NCBI GenBank assembly: GCA_963691655.1
Contig: OY829329.1
Coordinates: 23,983,883 to 24,047,882, forward strand
DNA: 64,000 nucleotides
DNA from: Toxonevra muliebris
Lineage: Eukaryota; Arthropoda; Insecta; Diptera; Pallopteridae
Direction of reading: 5' to 3'
Positions 58,098 through 64,000 of this stretch are shown here, one piece after another (within the stretch, counting starts at the first letter, position 1; every line of letters begins with the position of its first letter). The notes beneath the pieces were generated by a model, which was not told the DNA's origin, did not search any database, and saw only the letters and a list, made by a program, of their open reading frames with translations. A program made the position numbers and the translations under genes.

Positions 58098-58786
58098 GGC
58101 TAATGTTACACGGTCAATGTTTTGCTGTCAATGTTTTCTGTTTTTACTCTCTTTTCATCGTTTTGTTTGATGCCCTGTTACACTATCAGTTTTTTGCTGA
58201 ATGTTATTTTATAATACTTTTATCTGCAACTATGTTTTTCCAACTAAAAAGTATTTAATTGTATTTTGGAGTGAATGAATTGGAATGAAATTGGATTGAA
58301 AATAATTATAATGACAATATGAGATAATGTTGGTGGAAATAGCAACAAATTATACAAAAAAAAATCCATTTATACATAAAAAACGCAGAAAAATAATCTT
58401 TAAAATTTGCGAACTATTAAAATAAACTCCGCCACTCTGTTTTTGGCCATTAAATCACCATGTTTTAATAAAAATTATTAAGTAATTTTTTAAACAACAG
58501 TCTCACAACCAAACAAAAGCGAAACAGCGCAAAGGGTGGGAAAGAAAAAATGTATTTATAAGTTAGTAAAATTCTAGTATTTTTCATAAAATATTATTGT
58601 TTTCCAATAAAATGCAACAGTGTATCTTGAGCAACCTCATTTTATTTGAAGTGATGTAGGTTTTTTTCGTCAGTAAAAAAATTTGAAGTGAAATGTGTTC
58701 ATTCTCTCTTTTGCTCAATGTTCATTTTTCAAAGCAACAACAATTTCATTGTTTGACAGCAAAACATTGATCGTGTAACATCGCCC
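58098..58786 (+). mobile_element. ATGTTACAC inverted-repeat element, full copy 2
   Basis: Starts ggctaatgttacacgg directly after the last base of copy 1 and ends gatcgtgtaacatcgccc. Length is about 689 bp. It differs from copy 1 by scattered substitutions and small indels, so the duplication is not brand new. The transposon class is not fixed; no transposase is encoded. Confidence 0.75.
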
Positions 58787-60329
58787 TTACAGGGTTTTCC
58801 GACACATTGTAAGTGCAGTAAGGATATTATACAGCAGCCATAGAGCAAACCAGTGCAGGAACTTCTTTTACTTAAAACATGGAATCAAATCTAACCTCCC
58901 TTATTTATAGTCGTAGGCAAAATATAAATGCTTTTGAGTTCATGTAGTAATTATTATTTTTAAAGACTTTTTTCCTCTTTAAAGTATATGTTTTAAATTT
59001 TTATGATTTCCAAAAAAAATTTCTTTTTAACAATAAAGTAAGTTGAAAACTTAAGCCAGCGTAGGCCAAAGACTTGCACGCAGACAAATGACCGAAATTT
59101 CACACGTACAGAGCTCATTTCCATAGAAAGAGTGCTCAATCGATCACTGTGTATGTATAGGTGGCCACCGTGTGTGTTTAGTAAAAATCAAACTGTTAAA
59201 TTTGACCGGTCCCCATTATGTATTTTTTTTTAAATCCTGCGATTAATCACTAGATAATCTTATAATAAAAGTAAATCAGTTTCATTTTAGATGATCCGGA
59301 TACTTTTCAGCTGATACTTTAAATGAGTACCATATCGATACTTTCTATTCGATATCATGTCTCTAACGTCAGCACGGAACCGAGTCGATATTTTTTAACG
59401 TTAAGAATTTTAGCACCACAAAATCGAAGGTGATGAAATAAGTCCAAAGAGATGCCCTCAAACCAATTTTAATTAATTATTTAAATTGGTTTCCTTGCTC
59501 ATTTTTATATCATTTTCAATGTTAACACTCATTTCTGTTTTGGTTCCCGTTCAGCAAATTTAGTTTCGATTTTGTTTGGTAGCTTAAGTTTTGGCTCTTG
59601 AGTTTGGATTATAGCGGAATTTATTTTTATATGGCAATGCCTTTTTAATGCCTGGATAATTTGTCCAAATATAAATATGAACTCCGTGAAACTGCCCCTG
59701 CATATTTTTTGGGGTTTCCCATTTTTCGTTACAATTGTCTCTCTCCTTCGCAAATCCTCCATTTTAACGGGTTGTGTTAAAGCTGAGGTGTGTGTGAAAC
59801 CCCAGTTTTACTTTATAGATATTTTTTTCAAGTGCTCTCAACATAGGAGAATCTATGTTTGTTTATCAAAAAACTAGTCATTTTATAGGTTAGAGTTTTA
59901 GTTAAAAGAAAACATTACAAATTATCTTAACTTTCCTTGACTTAAGACCGGAAAGAGACAGATATAGCTCACACTTACGTCTAAGTATCAAACTGCCTAT
60001 ATAATTAAGGCACATCAATGGTTTTCTTCAATAAATTGCAATAAATCGCATAATAAACTTTTGATAATATTTATTATTTATTTATAAATTTTATGATACA
60101 ATTGAATAATAAAATATTTATGTTTAGAGATGAGAAAATGAGAAGTAAAAGCATATGTATTTGAAATGAAAAAATCTAATACCATTCAAGGAAAATAACC
60201 CATGAACGCAAAAAACGCATTTAATAAAAAAATGATATTTAAAAAAGAAAACCTTATACTTAAAAAAAGAAATCAACATGGAACGAGGGCGTAATACAAC
60301 AAAATTGAAATACAAAAAACCGAAATTCA
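58787..60329. other. Intergenic region and probable 3' UTR of the minus-strand gene
   Basis: Includes a 77-codon minus-strand frame at 59529-59762 (starting MEDLRRRETIVTK) that has no domain I recognise and no splice context. Minus-strand AATAAA/T-type signals near 60068-60082 would give the coiled-coil gene a 3' UTR of about 250 bases. Nothing else was recognised. Confidence 0.4.
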
Positions 60330-60383
60330 TCATTTTGCTGCGCGGCGTTTTGTCAGTGGCGTTGTAGGTGTAGGTGGCTTTAT
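60330..60383 (-). CDS. Coiled-coil gene, last coding exon
   Basis: Seventeen codons, IKPPTPTTPLTKRRAAK, and TGA. Acceptor cttcag. It joins in phase 0 to the previous exon, giving IRS-IKPPTPTTP. Confidence 0.75.
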   Translation of the reverse strand: MKPPTPTTPLTKRRAAK

Positions 60384-63300
60384 CTGAAGAAGAAAAAACA
60401 TTATGTCAAAATAGATGCTAAAATGAAATTTCATTAAAAAAAAAAACTTACTGATCGTATAGGTTTTGGTGTTACCGCATTAGGTGCAGGTGGCTCACGT
60501 GGTTTGGGCCCATCTGGGTCACCGACCACAGTTACTGCTACAGGTTTGTTTTCGGTACCAATTCGTTCAGTGCTACCGCTGCGTGATGTTGAACCCGATC
60601 GTTTGAACATACCCGACAGACGACCACGTAAATCTTTCTTACTGGCACGCATGTCACTAGCCACACTAATGTCAGAGTCAGATCCCTGAATCTGAAAGCA
60701 GGAAGGTTTATATAACAATCGCATAATTGTAAATTTAACAAAACTTTTCTAACTTACCGATACTTCACTCTCGGAATTGCGACTACTCTTTGTTAGGCTA
60801 CGTAATTTACCCATAAGACTCTTCTTCTTTTTACGTGGTCCACGTGGTATATCACTTTGTGTTGAACCGCCAGATAAACGTGAGTCCAAGCGCGAATCAT
60901 AACTTGAATCACGCACCATACCCCCCAACTCAGAATCAATGGACTGTATTGATGAGACGCTACCATCGTCTTGACGCCAAATGTTCTAGTACAAAGAAAA
61001 TTGAAAGTCAGCTAAAAAACTGAGAACTGTCTTCCAGCTCAATTACCTGATCTTTTTGTATTGAATGATCCAATGATAAACTTTTGCGTATTAAACTGCC
61101 GTTATGATTCGATGAACGCGAAAGCTTCGAACCATTGCTACGTTGTGAGCCTGCTGCACTTGCCACTGAACTTGTACTGCCATGTGGATCATTCTCCTGC
61201 GAGGCTGCTCTTCTCAAATTGCTACGTCGAAGTCGGCTACGTTCATTCTCATCCTCGCTTATACGTTGGAATTTACGTAACTCCTCGGACGCCTCTGCCA
61301 AACGTGCCAAAACGCTGGTAATTTGTGAGCTACTCAATGTGGGTGAGGGACTTCGACTGCGCCGTGCATTTGTCTGTTCTGGTCGTAATGTATTTCCGCT
61401 CGACGAAGCACTTCTACTTGATGAACCACCCGAGGTTGCCATTTTTAAGTCTGGTGCAATTTTCACTAGCTCATCGACAGTTTGCAGCAGTGCTCCCACT
61501 TTACGTTCTCCTCCATCTTGTTCCATGCGTCGCTTCACTAATTCCTTTTCGTAACGTTCGCGCTCACGTCGCAATTTCTCATTGGAGGTTCTCAGCTTGG
61601 CATGGACATCTCGCAATTCTAATAAATCACATTGTAATTCTGCTATTTTCTTACGTCCCTCTTCCAATTCTTCCTCAGTCGAACGTTTTGTCTGCTCAAG
61701 GCGTCGTTTCGATTCCAAACGTTCCTTATCACGTTCACGCTCTACTTCGAAAAGTGTCTGCCGCAAATCACGCGCCAGTGTTGATGTCTCTTGTAGTAGT
61801 CTTTGTTGATCTTCACGTTCTTTCTGCCAAGATAACTCCAATTTCGTTTTCATGCCGGGAATCTTCGTGCGACCCGAACCTATAACACGATCTTCTTCGA
61901 ACTCATTCAATTTCGATTGCATTTCCGAGATTTTGATTTCGTTGGCGCTACGTTCAGAAACGAGCTCGGTTTTGATGCGACTGACTTCGAGACGTGACTC
62001 GACGAGTTGATCTTCCAAGCAACCAATCTGAATATGGAGAAGAAAAAATTGAGTTAAGCTTGTGAAATTCAGGGTTGAAAAAGCGGAATTTAAAGTCGAA
62101 AGAAGTAAACTATTACTCTTGCTTTATGCCGTACCTGTTGTTCAAGATATGCGATTTTACTCTTATCGTCATCATCACTGCTATGCATAGAATTGCGACT
62201 TTGACGCCCGGTATTTGCTTTCAGATCACCGATCTTCTTCTGTGCCGATTCCAGCATTTGTTTGAATGCATCACGATCTTTCTTGAATTTTTCGCATTGA
62301 CGCTAGGAAATAAATAAAAATAACCTTAAAGACCTGGGATTTCCTTTTTAAACTTCAACTTCCACTCACCTGCATAGAAGTCAACTCCCCGCTCAAGTTC
62401 TTTACTTGTTGCTCATAGCGCAAACGTGTGGCAGCCACTTCAGATTTAAGTTGCAATTCCGAGTTTTGTAATCTAAGTTAAACAATAAAGAGAAATGTTC
62501 CAAATTTGGGCTATTCTAACTACTATTGAATACTTACTTAACCCTTAATGACTTAATTTCCGCTTCTCTGCCCGCACTTTGTCCATTAATGGACGATTGT
62601 GCCTGTTCAATGCGACTGAAATCATTCAATTTCTGATTCAAATCATCATTATCCTTACGCAACTGAAATACTAAATCAATATTCATTTCATTTTCGCGTC
62701 GCAAGCGATCATATTCTTGTTCTTTTTCGGCGAGCTTATTCTTTAGCATAGTCTTTTCGTATTCGGAGGCACCACTCTTTAGATTCTTCGCTTCAAGTTC
62801 TTGTACTTTCTTTTGTGTCTCACTTAATTTCTTAGCGAACTCTGTTCTTTCAATACGCACTCGGTCCATATCGGCAAGCTTTTGATTCAATGCGTTCAAC
62901 TCGAGTTCTAGATTTTGTTTTTCGGTTGTCAATTGTGCGCGCATTAATATCGTCTCTTCGGAAAGTTTCTCCCAGTGGGTAGTTAAATCCTTATAACGTT
63001 TATTTTCATCCACTAGCGATACTTGAAGTTCTTCTATTTGCTTTTTCAGTTCTTGAACTTGTTTCGAATCGGATTTGGATGATTTGGTTTTCAACTCTTT
63101 GATTTCTTTCTCCAGCGTGGATTTTGTCTTTTCAGCGGATTTACGCGAACTCGATAGCTCGTTGTCCATTTGTGTTAGTTTCGATTCAAGTTTTTCGCGC
63201 TCTTTATGCTCCTTTTCGTAATCCTTTTCGAGTGCTGCTATTTTCTCTTTTTCACGTTTAGCTTGAGTTTCACTGGCGGATTTTACTGATTCGGCGAGTT

Positions 63301-63532
63301 TTATCTATGGAGAAGTAGAATAGGTATTTAATACAATATTAGTTTTTTTTTTGGAGAGCAAAATCATTTTTTTTTTTTTTAGTAATGCATACCTGATTGT
63401 CTTGTTTCTTAATTTTATCTTCCAAATCTTTCACCTTCGAATTAAGTTTCTTTGATTCTTCTTCGGACTTTTTCAGCTTTTGCTCTAAATCATTAACTTT
63501 CGGTGTTGAGCCAGACAAGCTTTTCAATCGTT
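60330..63532 (-). CDS. Long coiled-coil protein, C-terminal eight exons (start beyond the window)
   Basis: Exons on the minus strand: 63393-63532, 62538-63306, 62370-62472, 62135-62302, 61047-62027, 60758-60985, 60452-60691 and 60330-60383. All have GT-AG borders. Together they give about 890 residues. The first 600 or so form a long heptad-type coiled coil (LEQKLKKSEEES, LEKEIKELKTKSSK, LELELNALNQKLAD and so on). After this come a Ser-rich linker, a short helix (SVLARLAEASEELRKFQ), polybasic stretches (GPRKKKKSLMGKLRSLTKSS; DLRGRLSGMFKRSGSTSR) and a Pro/Thr C-terminus ending in KRRAAK. This suggests a cytoskeletal or cortical scaffold. It might be a fly relative of the SOGA/MTCL or similar coiled-coil families, but that is a guess. 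The first junction shown breaks frame by one base. Confidence 0.8.
60452..60691 (-). CDS. Coiled-coil gene, exon 7 of those visible
   Basis: Eighty codons, IQGSDSDISVASDMRASKKD to PKPIRS. Contains the basic segment LRGRLSGMFKRSGSTSRSGS. Acceptor tttcag, donor gtaagt. Phase 0 at both ends. Confidence 0.8.
60758..60985 (-). CDS. Coiled-coil gene, exon 6 of those visible
   Basis: Seventy-six codons, NIWRQDDGSVSSIQSIDSEL to NSESEVS, with the polybasic run RGPRKKKKSLMGKLRSLTK. Acceptor gtactag, donor gtaagt. Phase 0 at both ends. Confidence 0.8.
61047..62027 (-). CDS. Coiled-coil gene, exon 5 of those visible (largest)
   Basis: 327 codons from IGCLEDQLVESRLEVSRIK to SLSLDHSIQKDQ. The first 190 residues are coiled coil rich in Glu, Arg and Lys (QRLLQETSTLARDLRQ, RRLEQTKRSTEEELEEG). 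Then come Ser-rich segments, SRSPSPTLSSSQ and LRRAASQEND. Donor gtaatt. Confidence 0.88.
62135..62302 (-). CDS. Coiled-coil gene, exon 4 of those visible
   Basis: Fifty-six codons, RQCEKFKKDRDAFKQMLESA to KIAYLEQQ, with an acidic SSDDDDKSK stretch. Acceptor tcctag, donor gtacgg. Phase 0 at both ends. Confidence 0.82.
62370..62472 (-). CDS. Coiled-coil gene, exon 3 of those visible
   Basis: Completes a split Lys codon, then 34 codons, LQNSELQLKSEVAATRLRYE to GELTSMQ, keeping the heptad pattern. Acceptor cttag, donor gtgagt. Confidence 0.82.
62538..63306 (-). CDS. Coiled-coil gene, exon 2 of those visible
   Basis: About 255 codons of uninterrupted coiled coil, KLAESVKSASETQAKREKEK to REAEIKSLRV. 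Donor gtaagt leaves two bases. The acceptor (ccatag) places the exon start at 63306, but the frame needs one more base there: the A6 run at 63299-63304 would have to be A7 for the previous exon to read through. Confidence 0.82.
63393..63532 (-). CDS. Coiled-coil gene, exon 1 of those visible
   Basis: Forty-six full codons after two bases of a split codon: RLKSLSGSTPKVNDLEQKLK to KIKKQDNQ. Acceptor taatag, donor gtatgc. The gene continues to the right of the window through an intron that contains transposon debris. Confidence 0.78.
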
Positions 63533-63583
63533 CTATTAAAAAAAAACATTAAAAATAGTAGAAACTTTTCAATGCGATGTATT

Positions 63584-64000
63584 TAGGTTAGGTTGAAGCG
63601 GCAGCCTTCTGCTTGAAAGCACACTTAAGCACATTGGGATTCCATAATGAATCTGGCTATGTCCTTGATATTTATGGATGATAGCTCGTACAGACTAGTG
63701 AGGAAAGATTAGCCCAGGAGATTTAGTCTACTCCTAGCCAGAGATGGGTTTTCGCATATGAAATAGAGGACTGTTTCTTCTACTTCCTCAGAGCCACAGC
63801 CCCGACAGAAGTCATTGAACGGCAGCATGTCTCCCCATTATGCAGTGTCCCGTGAGCACCGAAGTCGTAATGCTAAGGTTGAGTAGCTATCTGGTCAGTC
63901 TATTGTCTATAGTGATCCATGTTAGCTTGATAATACCACAAGTATACTCTGCTACCCAGGATCTTTTTGCTTCCTCGAGGTAGTTTTGCTAAATGGCCAA
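63584..64000 (-). pseudogene. Non-LTR retrotransposon 3' fragment (reverse transcriptase C-terminus)
   Basis: Minus-strand frames read TWITIDNRLTR, then SVLTGHCIMGRHAA, and after a frame change NDFCRGCGSEEVEETVLYFI followed by CENPSLARSRLN. This is the LTGHC...CRxCG...E(T)..H/Y-CEN/CP series seen at the end of Jockey-type insect elements. In-frame stops and at least one frameshift are present. The 3' end runs into aacctaacctaa. It lies in an intron of the coiled-coil gene, on the same strand, and continues beyond the window. Confidence 0.7.

Noticed and set aside
59529..59762. A 77-codon minus-strand frame starting MEDLRRRETIVTK
   Set aside because: It has a plausible start and composition but no domain, no neighbours in phase and no regulatory context. 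I could not support it as a gene, though it is the best of the unassigned frames.
61135..61885. Plus-strand open frames of 139 and 186 codons
   Set aside because: They run antisense to the largest coiled-coil exon, whose minus-strand frame has heptads, correct splice borders and joining phases. The plus frames have none of these.

Overview
The window is AT-rich, intron-rich animal DNA. Clean GT-AG introns, Drosophila-like codon and poly-CAG/CAA usage, insect-type transposons and a CD36-family gene of insect type point to a higher fly (Diptera, Brachycera). The species cannot be fixed from sequence alone. No tRNA, rRNA, CRISPR or bacterial features were seen.

Layout. Positions 1-14.0 kb are noncoding and rich in small dispersed repeats: a four-unit array carrying CACGTG boxes, a GAGAGAGCCGAC inverted-repeat family, and a relic of a non-LTR retrotransposon. 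From 14.5 to 43.2 kb on the + strand lies one large gene for a class B scavenger receptor (CD36 family). I assembled it from 11 coding exons plus an alternative first exon at 24.3 kb. The two first exons end in the same phase and splice to the same first membrane-segment exon, so they predict proteins of 793 and 760 residues. Six ectodomain cysteines, two membrane segments and an unusually long (about 250-residue) cytoplasmic tail are visible. Its introns carry repeated short hairpin units.

From 44.8 to 55.3 kb is a nested transposon block. A MULE-type DNA transposon of about 2.1 kb encodes an intact FLYWCH plus MULE transposase and has long terminal inverted repeats built from CCCGAA iterations. 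It has been split by a complete BEL/Pao LTR retrotransposon of 8.33 kb. The retrotransposon has two 333-bp LTRs with no difference that I could find, a 5-bp target duplication (ATGGG) and an intact 1790-residue Gag-Pol. It also carries a second 249-residue ORF that repeats the zinc-knuckle and retropepsin part of its own polyprotein in the place where an env gene would sit. That extra ORF is the most unusual thing in the window.

From 55.7 to 58.8 kb are non-autonomous DNA elements. One inverted-repeat element has its right arm interrupted by a TA-flanked element of 935 bp. After it come two tandem copies, plus a fragment, of a roughly 700-bp inverted-repeat element.

From 60.3 kb to the right edge, on the - strand, are the last eight exons of a long coiled-coil protein (about 890 residues visible; its start lies beyond the window). 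It is tail-to-tail with the CD36 gene. One exon junction of this gene does not keep frame, which suggests a one-base homopolymer error or a real lesion. A decayed non-LTR retrotransposon lies in its intron at the right edge.
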